33,469 nucleotides of DNA from Hallerella sp963652365. Its GTDB lineage: Bacteria; Fibrobacterota; Fibrobacteria; Fibrobacterales; Fibrobacteraceae. The stretch covers positions 1 to 33,469 of the forward strand of contig CAVJTH010000029.1 in NCBI GenBank assembly GCA_963652365.1, in the 5' to 3' direction. The notes under the pieces were generated by a model. That model ran no database searches. It was not told the DNA's origin and saw only the letters and a program-made list of their open reading frames with translations. Below are positions 1 to 8,412 of the stretch, in pieces (position 1 is the first letter of the stretch; the number at the start of each line of letters is the position of its first letter). The translations under genes and the position numbers were made by a program.

Positions 1-290
1 CACTCCACTCTTCACACTCAACTCTCAACTAAGTTCTCAGCTCTAAGTTCTGACTTCCCCTTCCTTGCATCCACCCCCACGGCCACGCTTTTTTCAGAGA
101 TTAGAGTTTAAGAACTCAAAGCGGTCCGCTTGTGTTAGAACCTAGACGTTCGCAAATCTCAGCTCTAAGATCTCAGTTCCAAGCTCTGCGTTAAAGCCTA
201 GACGTCCGCGAAACTCCACTCTCAACCCTCCACACTCCACTCTCAACTGACTCCTGTTTCCTGACTTCTCTTTCCGCTAGGCTCCGAACT
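1..290 (+). repeat. Degenerate intergenic repeat, copy A (cut by window start)
   Basis: This stretch holds no credible gene. It is built from variants of short words such as CTCAACT, CACTCCACT, CTCTAAG and TTCTAAG. It carries two copies of a longer box, TAGAACCTAGACGTTCGCA at 136-154 and TAAAGCCTAGACGTCCGCG at 192-210. The same box pair occurs at 13497-13632 (reverse orientation) and 23190-23264, so this is one member of a family of at least three copies. It lies upstream of the pot operon, and its left end is outside the window. Function unknown. Confidence 0.75.
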
Positions 291-399
291 CGTCAAAAAG
301 GATTTTAAGGCAAAATTTTACCCGAATCTCTAAAAAATCCGGATGAAACTTTTTAAATTTGGACACTGAAACAGACGCGTTCATCCGATGGAGAAAGAA

Positions 400-1506
400 A
401 TGGATCCTTTGCCTTCGAGCGGAGAAAACTTTGACCTTGACGTCCGCAACGTTTACAAGAGTTTTGGCAAGAAGGCCGTACTCCGGGGAATCAACGTATT
501 CATCCGAGACGGCGAATTTGTCACGTTGCTCGGGCCTTCGGGCTGCGGCAAGACGACTCTCCTTCGCATCATCGGCGGCTTCGAAAAGGCGGACAAGGGC
601 GAAATCGTCCTGAGCGGAAAGATCATTTCGAACAAGTCCCCGTCAAAGCGCCCCATCAATACGGTCTTCCAGAACTACGCGCTCTTTCCCCACCTGAACA
701 TTTTTGACAACATCGCCTTTGGACTCAAGAGCCACAAGGTTCCGAAAGACGAAATCGAACGTCGCGTCAACGAGATGATGAAAATCGTGAACATCTCGGA
801 TCTCGCCGACGAAATGCCCGCGACCCTTTCCGGCGGCCAAAAGCAGCGGGTCGCCCTGGCGCGCGCCCTCGTGAACAATCCGGACATTCTGCTCCTCGAC
901 GAACCGCTTTCCGCCCTCGACGCGAGCCTCCGCAAGAAATTGCAGGTGGAACTCCGCGAACTCCAGCGAAAGACCGATACGACATTCATTCTGGTCACGC
1001 ACGACCAGGACGAAGCGATCGCCGTGAGCGACCGGATACTCGTCATGTACAACGGACAGATCGTGCAGGACGGAAACCCGGAAGACGTCTATGAACATCC
1101 GGTGAACCGTTTCGTCGCGACGTTCATCGGCGAAGCGAACATTCTCGAATGCGAACGTTCTTCGGAAAGGCTCGCCCGGGCGAATTTCGGGGAACTTCAC
1201 CTGGAAAAGGACCCCGCCTGGAATCCCGACGAGAACGGCAAGGTCCGCGGAGGCATCGCCATCCGCATGGAAGACATCCACGTCTGCCGAAAAGAGGAAA
1301 GCTTTTCGGAAAACGTCTTTCCGGCAAGGATTCTCGAACGGATTTTCCGCGGCGACTACTGGGAACTCATCGCGGAACTCCCCGGCCTTGGCTCATGCGA
1401 AAGCATCAAGCTCCGCGTGATGACCGACCCCGACGAAATCTACGATCCGGGCGACGAAGTCAGGCTCTACATGGAACCCCAGTATCTGCAAGTTCTGAGC
1501 GACTAG
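400..1506 (+). CDS. potA: Spermidine/putrescine ABC transporter ATP-binding protein PotA
   Basis: Cytoplasmic ATPase that powers polyamine import with PotB, PotC and PotD. The N-terminal ABC domain shows Walker A GPSGCGKTT, signature LSGGQKQRVALARAL, Walker B ILLLDEPLSALD and the switch histidine in VTHDQDEA. The last ~100 residues fit the TOBE regulatory domain typical of PotA, and the 368-aa length is normal. I chose ATG 400 because GGAG at 390-393 is correctly spaced before it. ATG 388 is in frame but has no ribosome site. It is the first gene of potA-potB-potC-potD, with a 4-nt gap to potB. The four-gene context separates it from other sugar- or iron-type ABC ATPases. Confidence 0.93.
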   Translation: MDPLPSSGENFDLDVRNVYKSFGKKAVLRGINVFIRDGEFVTLLGPSGCGKTTLLRIIGGFEKADKGEIVLSGKIISNKSPSKRPINTVFQNYALFPHLNIFDNIAFGLKSHKVPKDEIERRVNEMMKIVNISDLADEMPATLSGGQKQRVALARALVNNPDILLLDEPLSALDASLRKKLQVELRELQRKTDTTFILVTHDQDEAIAVSDRILVMYNGQIVQDGNPEDVYEHPVNRFVATFIGEANILECERSSERLARANFGELHLEKDPAWNPDENGKVRGGIAIRMEDIHVCRKEESFSENVFPARILERIFRGDYWELIAELPGLGSCESIKLRVMTDPDEIYDPGDEVRLYMEPQYLQVLSD

Positions 1507-1510
1507 ATCC

Positions 1511-2413
1511 ATGATGCAAACCGAAGTCTTTGAAGGCAAGCTCACCACTCGCGCCCACATGCAAAAGACCGGAGCGCTTCTCTCCGGCCCGGGAATCCTT
1601 TGGCTCCTGGTGTTTCTCCTGGTTCCGACCGCCTTCCTGGTTGTACTCGCCTTTGCGAACCGGGGCGCTTACGGAAGCATCGACTGGACTTTTTCCCTGA
1701 CGAATCTCAAGCGGCTTCTTGGATTCAGCTCGTTCGGCTGGTCTCCCGACAACCTGCTGATCCTGTGGCGCAGCGTCCAGATAGCGGTTCTCACCACGGT
1801 CTTCTGCATCGCCATCGGACTTCCCATGGCGTTCTGGATAGCGAACCACGGCAAGTCCATGCGGCAGTTTCTCTTTGCGCTGATCATGGTTCCGAGCTGC
1901 ACGAACCTCGTCATCCGCACGGCGGCCTGGATGATTCTTCTCGGACCGGACATGTTTCCCGCTCAGGTGGCGAGCTTTCTCGGAATCATCGACGAGGGAA
2001 AATCGCTCTACCCGGGAACGTTCGCCGTCTATATCGGCATGGTCAGCTCCATGCTTCCGTTCACCGTGCTTCCGCTCTACACGAGCGTGGAACGCCTGGA
2101 CTGGGGAATCGTCGAAGCGGCCCGCGATCTCTACGCAGGTCCTGTCCGCACGTTCTACCATGGGATCCTTTCGCAGATGAAGCCCGGAATCATCGCGAGC
2201 GTCATCCTCACGCTGGTTCCAAGCCTCGGGATGTATGTCATCAGCGACCTCCTGGGAGCGGGAAAATACATGCTCATCGGAAACCTGATCCAGCAGCAGT
2301 TCGGATCCGCGAGCGACTGGCCGTTCGGAGCGATGCTCGGAACCGTCCTCATCCTTTCGAGCGTCGTAAGCCTTGTCATCTTCCAACGTGCCGGAGGAAA
2401 GAACTTTGTCTAG
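1511..2413 (+). CDS. potB: Spermidine/putrescine ABC transporter permease PotB
   Basis: Inner-membrane permease subunit of 300 aa. It has about six hydrophobic segments, beginning with a strong one in the sequence LWLLVFLLVPTAFLVVLAF. The cytoplasmic EAA loop that docks on the ATPase is visible as VEAARDLYAGPVRTFYHGIL. The start is one of two adjacent ATGs (1511 or 1514), just after the potA stop. It overlaps the start of potC by 8 nt, so the two permeases are probably translated together. It should pair with PotC to form the channel. Confidence 0.92.
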   Translation: MMQTEVFEGKLTTRAHMQKTGALLSGPGILWLLVFLLVPTAFLVVLAFANRGAYGSIDWTFSLTNLKRLLGFSSFGWSPDNLLILWRSVQIAVLTTVFCIAIGLPMAFWIANHGKSMRQFLFALIMVPSCTNLVIRTAAWMILLGPDMFPAQVASFLGIIDEGKSLYPGTFAVYIGMVSSMLPFTVLPLYTSVERLDWGIVEAARDLYAGPVRTFYHGILSQMKPGIIASVILTLVPSLGMYVISDLLGAGKYMLIGNLIQQQFGSASDWPFGAMLGTVLILSSVVSLVIFQRAGGKNFV

Positions 2414-3236
2414 GCGAAAACTTCCGATCGTCGCAAGCATTCTCGCCCTTGTCGGCTTTCTTCTTCTGTATCTGCCGATGTTTCTCGTCGCGGTGCAGAG
2501 CGTCAACGCGAGCAGGCACGGGCAAACCTGGAAGGGATTTACGCTTGACTGGTATGCGGGGCTTTTCGACAATGCGATGGTCCAATCGACGACCGTCAAC
2601 ACGCTGATCCTCGCCGTCACCAGTACGCTTGTCGCCACCACGCTCGGCACGCTTCTCGCCATCGGACTCCATCGGACTCCATGGGGAAAGAAGATGCGCT
2701 GCTTTTTCGACATGTCCATCAACGTCCCCGTGGTGACGCCGGACATTCTGATGGCCATCGCGCTCGCGGTCGTCTTCGCGCTCTTCCGGTCGTGGACATC
2801 CGTGTTCGACCCGGGAATGCTCACCATGACAATCGCCCACGTCACGCTCGAAATCAGCTTTGTCGTGCTGGTCGTCCAGAGCCGCCTCTCGGGCATCGGA
2901 AAGGAGCAGATCGAAGCGGCCCGCGACCTCTACGCTTCGACCGCCGGAGCCTGGTTCCGCGTCATCCTGCCGCAGCTTTCGACGGCAATCGTCGCCGGCG
3001 CGCTTCTCGCCTTCACGCTTTCCCTCGACGACTTCATCCTCAGCTTCTTCACGAGCGGTCCCGAGTCCCAGACGCTTCCGCTCTACATCTACGGCTCGCT
3101 CAAGCGGGGCATCTCGCCCCAGATCCACGCGCTTTCGACCATCGTCTTCGGACTGACCCTTTTCGCGATGCTCCTCTTTACCCTAAAGGGAATCCGCAGG
3201 GAACGGAAAATCGCCCAGGGGAATTCCCGAACCTGA
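2406..3236 (+). CDS. potC: Spermidine/putrescine ABC transporter permease PotC
   Basis: Second inner-membrane permease, 276 aa and about six membrane segments. The EAA loop reads IEAARDLYASTAGAWFRVIL, and the typical PotC stretch LSLDDFILSFF follows. I place the start at TTG 2406: GGAGG at 2392-2396 precedes it at good spacing and the product begins MSRRKLPIV. An upstream in-frame TTG at 2373 lacks such a site. The start lies inside the end of potB (8-nt overlap), a normal arrangement for coupled permeases. Confidence 0.9.
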   Translation: MSRRKLPIVASILALVGFLLLYLPMFLVAVQSVNASRHGQTWKGFTLDWYAGLFDNAMVQSTTVNTLILAVTSTLVATTLGTLLAIGLHRTPWGKKMRCFFDMSINVPVVTPDILMAIALAVVFALFRSWTSVFDPGMLTMTIAHVTLEISFVVLVVQSRLSGIGKEQIEAARDLYASTAGAWFRVILPQLSTAIVAGALLAFTLSLDDFILSFFTSGPESQTLPLYIYGSLKRGISPQIHALSTIVFGLTLFAMLLFTLKGIRRERKIAQGNSRT

Positions 3237-3270
3237 AATTCATCAACCCCAAACCCATAAGGCAACAAAA

Positions 3271-4338
3271 TTGAAAAAGCTCCTCGCCATTCTCTCCTTG
3301 ACTTCCCTCTTCGCGGTCTCCGGGATTTTCCTCGGCTGCGACGAAAAAAGCGCCGACAAGACGAAAAAGGTCACGGTCATGATCTACAGCGAATACATCG
3401 ACCCGGACATGCTCAAGGATTTCGAAGCAAGGACCGGCTACACGCTCCAGCTCGAACTCTACGAAGCCCAGGAAGAGATGATTAGCAAGCTGCAGACCGT
3501 TGGGACCGCCCAATACGACGTGGTCATCGCGAGCGACGTCGTCATCCAGCAGATGGTGCATCTCGGACTCATCGCGCAAATCGACACGAACAAGGTGCCG
3601 AACCGCGTCAATGTCGCGAGCCAGTTCAAGAACCCGAGCTACGACCCGACAAACGCCTACACGCTCCCCTACCTCTGGGGAACGACCGGCATTCTCTACC
3701 GCGACGCCGAAATCGACCCGATGAACGCGAGCTATTCGATGCTCTTCGACGCCCAGAAGACAAAGGGCAATTTCAGTCTCCTCGAAGAGAGCCGTTCCAT
3801 GCTTTCCATGGCGCTTCAGGCCAAGGGCTTTGACGCGAACAGCACGAACAAGGACGAAATCAACCAGGCTGTCGAATACATTCTCCAGGCGAAGAAAGAC
3901 CCTCACTTCCTGGGATTTGACGGATCGGTCGGCGGAAAGGACAAGGTTCTCTCCAAGATGGACTGGGCGGCAATCGTCTTCAACGGCGAAGCGATGGCGG
4001 CCATCGACGAAGATTCGACTCTCCAGTTCGCCATTCCGGTCGAAGGCTCCTTCATGTGGGTCGATGCGATGACGCTTTCGAGCAAGTCTCCGAATCCGGA
4101 AGGCGCCTACGCGTTCATGAACTACATCCTCGACGCGAAGATCGGTGCGCAGCTCGCCAAGTACATCAACTACGCGACGCCGAACAAGGCTTCGATCGAA
4201 GTCCTCGACAAGGAATTCACCGAGAACCGCGTCATCAACCCGACCGAGGCGGAAATCAAGCGCATGGTGTTCCTCAAGGATCCGGGAGACGCCGCGCGCC
4301 TCTTCGACGAAGCCTGGACCATCGTCAAGACACGCTAA
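3271..4338 (+). CDS. potD: Spermidine/putrescine-binding lipoprotein PotD
   Basis: Extracytoplasmic solute-binding protein that delivers polyamine to PotBC. The N-terminus is a lipoprotein signal ending in FLGC, with Cys23 as the lipidation site. The mature part has the PotD/PotF-type fold signature: VMIYSEYIDPDMLKDFE near the start and YTLPYLWGTTGILY in the middle. The start is TTG 3271; no ATG fits the signal peptide. Length 355 aa. The gap to potC is 34 nt, and only 14 nt separates it from tgt. Ligand preference (spermidine or putrescine) cannot be read from the sequence alone. Confidence 0.92.
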   Translation: MKKLLAILSLTSLFAVSGIFLGCDEKSADKTKKVTVMIYSEYIDPDMLKDFEARTGYTLQLELYEAQEEMISKLQTVGTAQYDVVIASDVVIQQMVHLGLIAQIDTNKVPNRVNVASQFKNPSYDPTNAYTLPYLWGTTGILYRDAEIDPMNASYSMLFDAQKTKGNFSLLEESRSMLSMALQAKGFDANSTNKDEINQAVEYILQAKKDPHFLGFDGSVGGKDKVLSKMDWAAIVFNGEAMAAIDEDSTLQFAIPVEGSFMWVDAMTLSSKSPNPEGAYAFMNYILDAKIGAQLAKYINYATPNKASIEVLDKEFTENRVINPTEAEIKRMVFLKDPGDAARLFDEAWTIVKTR

Positions 4339-4352
4339 CCGATCCGCGCAAG

Positions 4353-5495
4353 ATGCAAAAGAACCGCTTCGAACTCCTCAAGACGTCCGCAAGGTCAAAG
4401 GCTAGGCTTGGCAAGATCTACACAGGTCACGGCGTCATCACCACCCCGATCTTCATGCCTGTCGGCACCCAGGCGACCGTCAAGGCGCTCACGCCGCGCG
4501 ACCTTTCCGAAGCGCAGGCGGAGATCATCCTGGGGAACACATACCATCTCTATCTCCGACCGGGAACGGCTCTCATCCGCGACGCGGGAGGCCTTCACCG
4601 TTTCATGAACTGGCACGGTCCGATTCTCACGGACAGCGGCGGATTCCAGGTCTGGAGCCTGAAGGACCTTCGAAAGATCAAGAAGGACGGCATCGAGTTT
4701 CGCAGCAATCTCGACGGTTCCAGGCATTTCTTTTCGCCCGAGAACGTGATGAGGGCGGAGCGCGAAATCGGCGCGGACATCATCATGGCGCTCGACGAAT
4801 GCACGCCTTACCCGAGCACGGTTCAAGAAGCGGAAAAATCGCTGAATTACACGCTCCACTGGACTCGCCGGGCCAAGGAATACCTGCAAGCGAATCCGCC
4901 GCTCTTCGGCTACGACCAGAGCTTTTTCGGTATCGTCCAGGGCGGAATGCACAAGGAACTTCGCAAGAAGGCGATCGAAGAAATCCAAAAGGTCGAACCG
5001 GACGGTTTTGCGCTAGGAGGACTTTCCGTCGGAGAACCCGCGGAAACGATGTACGAAATCGCCGACTTCTGCACCGATTTTCTGCCGACCGAAAAACCGC
5101 GCTACGTCATGGGCGTCGGGACCCCCTGGAATCTTCTCGAGCTGATCTTTCGCGGCATCGACATGTGCGACTGCGTGATGCCCACGCGGAACGCGCGCAA
5201 CGGAATGCTCTTTACAAGCGAAGGCGTCCTGCATTACAAGGCGGGCCGCTACGCGAAATCGCTCGACATCGCTCCCGATCCGCATTGCGACTGCTACACC
5301 TGCCGGAACTTCAGCCGGGCCTACCTGCGGCACCTCTTCCACTCGGGCGAAATTCTCGCCATGACGCTCGCGAGCATCCACAACGTGCATTTCTACCTGA
5401 AGCTCATGCGCGACGCCAAGGCGCACATCGCCGACGACACGTTCGAAGCGTGGGCGCGCGAAGAAATCGTCCGCCTGCAAAGGGTCTGCCCTTAG
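4353..5495 (+). CDS. tgt: Queuine/preQ1 tRNA-ribosyltransferase
   Basis: Exchanges guanine-34 of GUN-anticodon tRNAs for the queuosine precursor preQ1. The 380-aa protein has all expected sites: Asp94 in LTDSGGFQV, the nucleophile Asp273 in DCVMPTRNARNG, and the zinc ligands Cys312, Cys314, Cys317 and His343 in the CDCYTC...IHN arrangement. The start is ATG 4353 (MQKNRFELL); the open frame runs further upstream but that part overlaps potD and is a shadow. It probably shares the potABCD transcript. It converges on trmFO with a 4-nt gap. Confidence 0.96.
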   Translation: MQKNRFELLKTSARSKARLGKIYTGHGVITTPIFMPVGTQATVKALTPRDLSEAQAEIILGNTYHLYLRPGTALIRDAGGLHRFMNWHGPILTDSGGFQVWSLKDLRKIKKDGIEFRSNLDGSRHFFSPENVMRAEREIGADIIMALDECTPYPSTVQEAEKSLNYTLHWTRRAKEYLQANPPLFGYDQSFFGIVQGGMHKELRKKAIEEIQKVEPDGFALGGLSVGEPAETMYEIADFCTDFLPTEKPRYVMGVGTPWNLLELIFRGIDMCDCVMPTRNARNGMLFTSEGVLHYKAGRYAKSLDIAPDPHCDCYTCRNFSRAYLRHLFHSGEILAMTLASIHNVHFYLKLMRDAKAHIADDTFEAWAREEIVRLQRVCP

Positions 5496-5499
5496 AATT

Positions 5500-6831
5500 T
5501 TACGGGAGATTCTTGCCGCAGTCCGCGATCCATTCGCGGACTGCCTTTTCTTCTTGTTCGGCCAAGAGGCGCTTCTTGTCCTTTTTCTTGTAGTCTTCCC
5601 TATGCGGCAAAAGTCCAAAGTTGAAGTTCATCGGCTGAAAGTCTTCGTTCGGCGTCACGAGCTGTCGCAAGAGCGAACGGATGCAGCTTTCCGGCGGAAG
5701 CTCTTCCGGATGCCCGCGCAAAAGCGTGTTCGACAGATTCCAGGCCGCATACCAGCCGGTCGCGATCGCTTCCGTATATCCTTCGGCGCCCGTGATCTGC
5801 CCGGCAAACCATGTCGGAGGAAGCCGGGAAGCCTTTTCCACGTCGGGCTTTAGACGCAGCGTTTCGTCGAGAAGCTTCGGGCTTTCGATAAACGTGTTGC
5901 GATGCATCGCGCCGAGCCGCGCAAAGCGGGCGTTTTTCAAGGCGGGAACGAGCGTGAAGATTTCTTTCTGGGTTCCGTAATGCAGGCGCGTCTGGAATCC
6001 GACCATGTTGAACAGGGTCTTTTCCCGGTTCTCCGCCCTAAGCTGGATCACCGCATACCATTTCTTGCCGTTGTTTCCAAGGCCAAGCCCCACGGGGCGC
6101 ATCGGTCCGAACCGGAGCGTATTTTCGCCGCGACGCGCCATCTCTTCGACAGGAAGGCATCCTTCGAACAGTTCCTTCTTTTCGAAGGGGCGAGGTTCCA
6201 CGGCTTCCGCTTCGCGAAGCCTGCGCACAAACTCGTCGTAAGTCTCCTTGTCTAGCGGGCAGTTGATGAAATCCGCCGTTTCGCCCTTCTCCCAGCGATT
6301 CCGGTAAAAAGCGTGTTCCATGTCGATGGAATCCGTTTCCACGACAGGCGCAATCGCATCGAAAAAGTGAAGACGTTCGCCGCCCAGATGCGAAAAGATA
6401 TCGTTCGCCAAGGCGTCGCTTGCGAGAGGTCCCGCCGCGACAATCGTCGGCAAGTCCCCCGCGATCGTCAGCACTTCTTCGCGGTGCAGTTGGATTCTTG
6501 GCGCAGAAGCGATTGTCCTTTCCACCGCTTCGCTAAAAGCCTCCCGATTGACCGTCAGCGATTCCCCCGCCGGAACGCGCGCCTCCTCCGCAGCACGGAG
6601 CAGAAAACTGCCGAGCATCCGAAGTTCGCGCTTCAGGAGTCCATGCGCCGAAGTCGCTTCCATGCCCTTGAAGCTGTTCGAGCAGACAAGCTGGGCGAGC
6701 TTCCCGTCCCGATGGGCGGGAGTCATCCGAACGGGGCGCATTTCGTAAAGTTCCACGTCAAAGCCGCGGGAAGCAAGCTGCAAGGCCGCTTCGCAGCCGG
6801 CAAGCCCCGCACCGATCACGCGCACCCGCAT
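5500..6831 (-). CDS. trmFO: Methylenetetrahydrofolate-tRNA-(uracil-5-)-methyltransferase TrmFO
   Basis: Makes 5-methyluridine at position 54 in the T-loop of tRNA, using methylene-tetrahydrofolate and FAD. The N-terminus MRVRVIGAGLAGCEAA is the dinucleotide-binding glycine motif. The family's CSNSFKG block follows, and the C-terminal half holds the GQITGAEGYTEA flavin-binding stretch. The 443-aa length is typical. The start is ATG 6831, whose A is shared with the TGA stop of the upstream gene (TGATG), so the two are translationally coupled. It is the last gene of an operon with the 150-aa unknown and the AICAR formyltransferase. Confidence 0.95.
   Translation of the reverse strand: MRVRVIGAGLAGCEAALQLASRGFDVELYEMRPVRMTPAHRDGKLAQLVCSNSFKGMEATSAHGLLKRELRMLGSFLLRAAEEARVPAGESLTVNREAFSEAVERTIASAPRIQLHREEVLTIAGDLPTIVAAGPLASDALANDIFSHLGGERLHFFDAIAPVVETDSIDMEHAFYRNRWEKGETADFINCPLDKETYDEFVRRLREAEAVEPRPFEKKELFEGCLPVEEMARRGENTLRFGPMRPVGLGLGNNGKKWYAVIQLRAENREKTLFNMVGFQTRLHYGTQKEIFTLVPALKNARFARLGAMHRNTFIESPKLLDETLRLKPDVEKASRLPPTWFAGQITGAEGYTEAIATGWYAAWNLSNTLLRGHPEELPPESCIRSLLRQLVTPNEDFQPMNFNFGLLPHREDYKKKDKKRLLAEQEEKAVREWIADCGKNLP
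5518..5555 (+). terminator. Putative terminator of the pot-tgt operon, inside trmFO
   Basis: An 11-bp perfect stem, GCAGTCCGCGA / TCGCGGACTGC, with a 5-nt loop (5518-5544), is followed on the + strand by CTTTTCTTCTT. It lies 22 nt past the tgt stop and within the last codons of the convergent trmFO gene. It could stop + strand transcription. On the - strand there is no T-run, so trmFO should not be affected. Confidence 0.55.
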
Positions 6832-7283
6832 CAGCTGACCTTCACCGACTGGTAGCCCTGGATGTTTCGCGCCCACATCCGCGAAAGGGACGAAAGCATC
6901 CGCTCCGGAGCGATCGCCTGGGAAGACGTTTCCAGAAACTCGTCCAGAATGTTTTCGCCCTGGATTTCGCTCACCATGCCGAACAGGACCGCTTCCACGA
7001 ATTCGCTGTGGACCGTCCCCGAAAAGATTCTCTCCTCGAATTCCTGCAAGGCGCGCGGTTGCACCCGGGAAGGCTTGTGGCAAAAGAGGTTTTCCATCGT
7101 CCAGAGACTGACCGCGTTCGCCGTCTCCGGCGAAAGAGACGTCGCGCCGAGCTTGTCCTTGAACGAGTTCCAGTCCTTCGCGTTGATCTTCCGGGACCCC
7201 TTGCGAAAGGCCATCTTCAGAAAGTCGAGGACGGTGAGGTACACTTCGCGGGAATTCAAATCCTGGGCGTTCTTGGATGCCAT
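6831..7283 (-). CDS. Hypothetical protein between AICAR formyltransferase and trmFO
   Basis: A 150-aa soluble protein I do not recognise. It starts MASKNAQDL, has no signal peptide or membrane segment, and looks mostly helical. One short segment is basic (AFRKGSRK). The start is ATG 7283; the open frame extends upstream but only over the formyltransferase gene. The gap to the upstream stop is 7 nt, and its own stop overlaps the trmFO start by one base. Coupled translation suggests a role near tRNA or folate metabolism, but nothing in the sequence proves it. Confidence 0.8.
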   Translation of the reverse strand: MASKNAQDLNSREVYLTVLDFLKMAFRKGSRKINAKDWNSFKDKLGATSLSPETANAVSLWTMENLFCHKPSRVQPRALQEFEERIFSGTVHSEFVEAVLFGMVSEIQGENILDEFLETSSQAIAPERMLSSLSRMWARNIQGYQSVKVS

Positions 7284-7290
7284 CGGAACC

Positions 7291-8337
7291 CTAGTGTCGG
7301 AAGTGGCGCATGCCGGTGAAGACCATCGCGATGCCGAACTTGTCGGCCGCTTCGATGGAAAGATCGTCTTTCTTGGAACCGCCCGGCTGGACGATATAGC
7401 GAACGCCCGCCTCGTGAGCGGCTTCCACGTTGTCCGGGAAGGGGAAGAACGCGTCGGAGCCCATGACGACTTCGCCAAAGACCTGGCGAATCTTGTCTTC
7501 GAGCGTTTCGCCTTCGGCGAGCTTCATGTATTCGTTTGTCGGATCTTCCACCATCATCTTCACGTTGTCGCGGACGCGCGGCTGGCAGAGGCGCTTGTTC
7601 GAATCGATGCGGTTCGGCTGTCCCGGTCCAAGACCGATGACCTGGAACTGTCCCGGCTTGTATTCGTAGCCCATCACGATGGCGTTCGACTTCGTGTACT
7701 TGGTGATAATCCACGTGAACTTCGCCAGGGCGAGCTTGTTGTCCGGGAACTTCGCCTGCGTCACCGTTTCGAACTTTTCGAACAGGTCCACGTCGCGGTC
7801 CTGCACGAGCATTCCGCCGATGATGTGCTTATAGACCTTGCATGCCTTCGGCTTTTCGATCTTGCCGACTTCGAGAAGCCGGATGTCCTTGCTCTTGTTC
7901 TTCAGGAATTCCAGCGCGTCATCGTCAAAGGACGGCGCAAGCAGAATTTCGACAAAGCGCCCCTTCAAAAGCTGTGCGGTCTTCAAATCGACCCGCTTGC
8001 TCGAAGCGATTACCGAACCGAACGCCGACACCGGATCTCCGGCCCAGGCAGCCGCAAAGGCCTCGTCCAGCGTTTCGCCGGTCGCCATGCCGCAAGGATT
8101 CATGTGCTTGATGATGACAATCGCCGGAACGTCCGAGAACTCGCGAATGATTTCCAGGGCGGCATCCGCATCCACGATGTTGTTGTACGAAAGCTCCTTG
8201 CCGTGAAGCTGCTTCGCCGTCGCAAGGCTCGCCTCGTCAAAGCCGGGCTCCTTGTAAAAGACCGCGCTCTGGTGCGAATTTTCGCCATAGCGGAGCGGCG
8301 TGGGATCGTTGAATTTGAGAATCAGTTCTTCGGACAT
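7291..8337 (-). CDS. Stand-alone AICAR formyltransferase (PurH C-terminal domain only)
   Basis: Transfers a formyl group from 10-formyl-tetrahydrofolate to AICAR, the second-last step of purine synthesis. The 348-aa protein matches only the AICAR transformylase domain of PurH. Its catalytic Lys77-His78 sit in KHMNPCG, with RYGENSHQ near the N-terminus, MGSDAFFPFPDNV later and the terminal RHFRH. The IMP cyclohydrolase domain normally fused at the N-terminus is absent, and nothing in the upstream DNA encodes it. The start is ATG 8337 after AGAGGT. It may be called purV or a split purH; another gene elsewhere must close the IMP ring. Confidence 0.9.
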   Translation of the reverse strand: MSEELILKFNDPTPLRYGENSHQSAVFYKEPGFDEASLATAKQLHGKELSYNNIVDADAALEIIREFSDVPAIVIIKHMNPCGMATGETLDEAFAAAWAGDPVSAFGSVIASSKRVDLKTAQLLKGRFVEILLAPSFDDDALEFLKNKSKDIRLLEVGKIEKPKACKVYKHIIGGMLVQDRDVDLFEKFETVTQAKFPDNKLALAKFTWIITKYTKSNAIVMGYEYKPGQFQVIGLGPGQPNRIDSNKRLCQPRVRDNVKMMVEDPTNEYMKLAEGETLEDKIRQVFGEVVMGSDAFFPFPDNVEAAHEAGVRYIVQPGGSKKDDLSIEAADKFGIAMVFTGMRHFRH

Positions 8338-8365
8338 AAATACCTCTAATTGGTTGTACAAATGT

Positions 8366-8391
8366 AGAAAATCCCGGGCGATTGCCCGGGA
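8366..8391 (-). terminator. Terminator after the fibro-slime gene
   Basis: On the - strand an 8-bp stem TCCCGGGC / GCCCGGGA with a 4-nt loop is followed by TTTTCTACATTT. It sits 21 nt beyond the fibro-slime stop and separates that gene from the AICAR formyltransferase operon. Confidence 0.75.
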
Positions 8392-8412
8392 CGATTTCAA
8401 TCTGGATTGAAA

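Noticed and set aside
291..399. Riboswitch or polyamine-responsive leader before potA
   Set aside because: The region is AT-rich and short, and I see no stable conserved structure; nothing beyond a likely promoter can be supported.
1460..2896. 478-aa open frame on the - strand opposite potB/potC
   Set aside because: Antisense shadow caused by GC-rich codon use; no ribosome site, composition rich in Arg/Asp/His, and potB/potC are certain.
6862..8349. 495-aa open frame on the + strand opposite the AICAR formyltransferase operon
   Set aside because: Antisense shadow spanning two real genes and their junction, with no family features.
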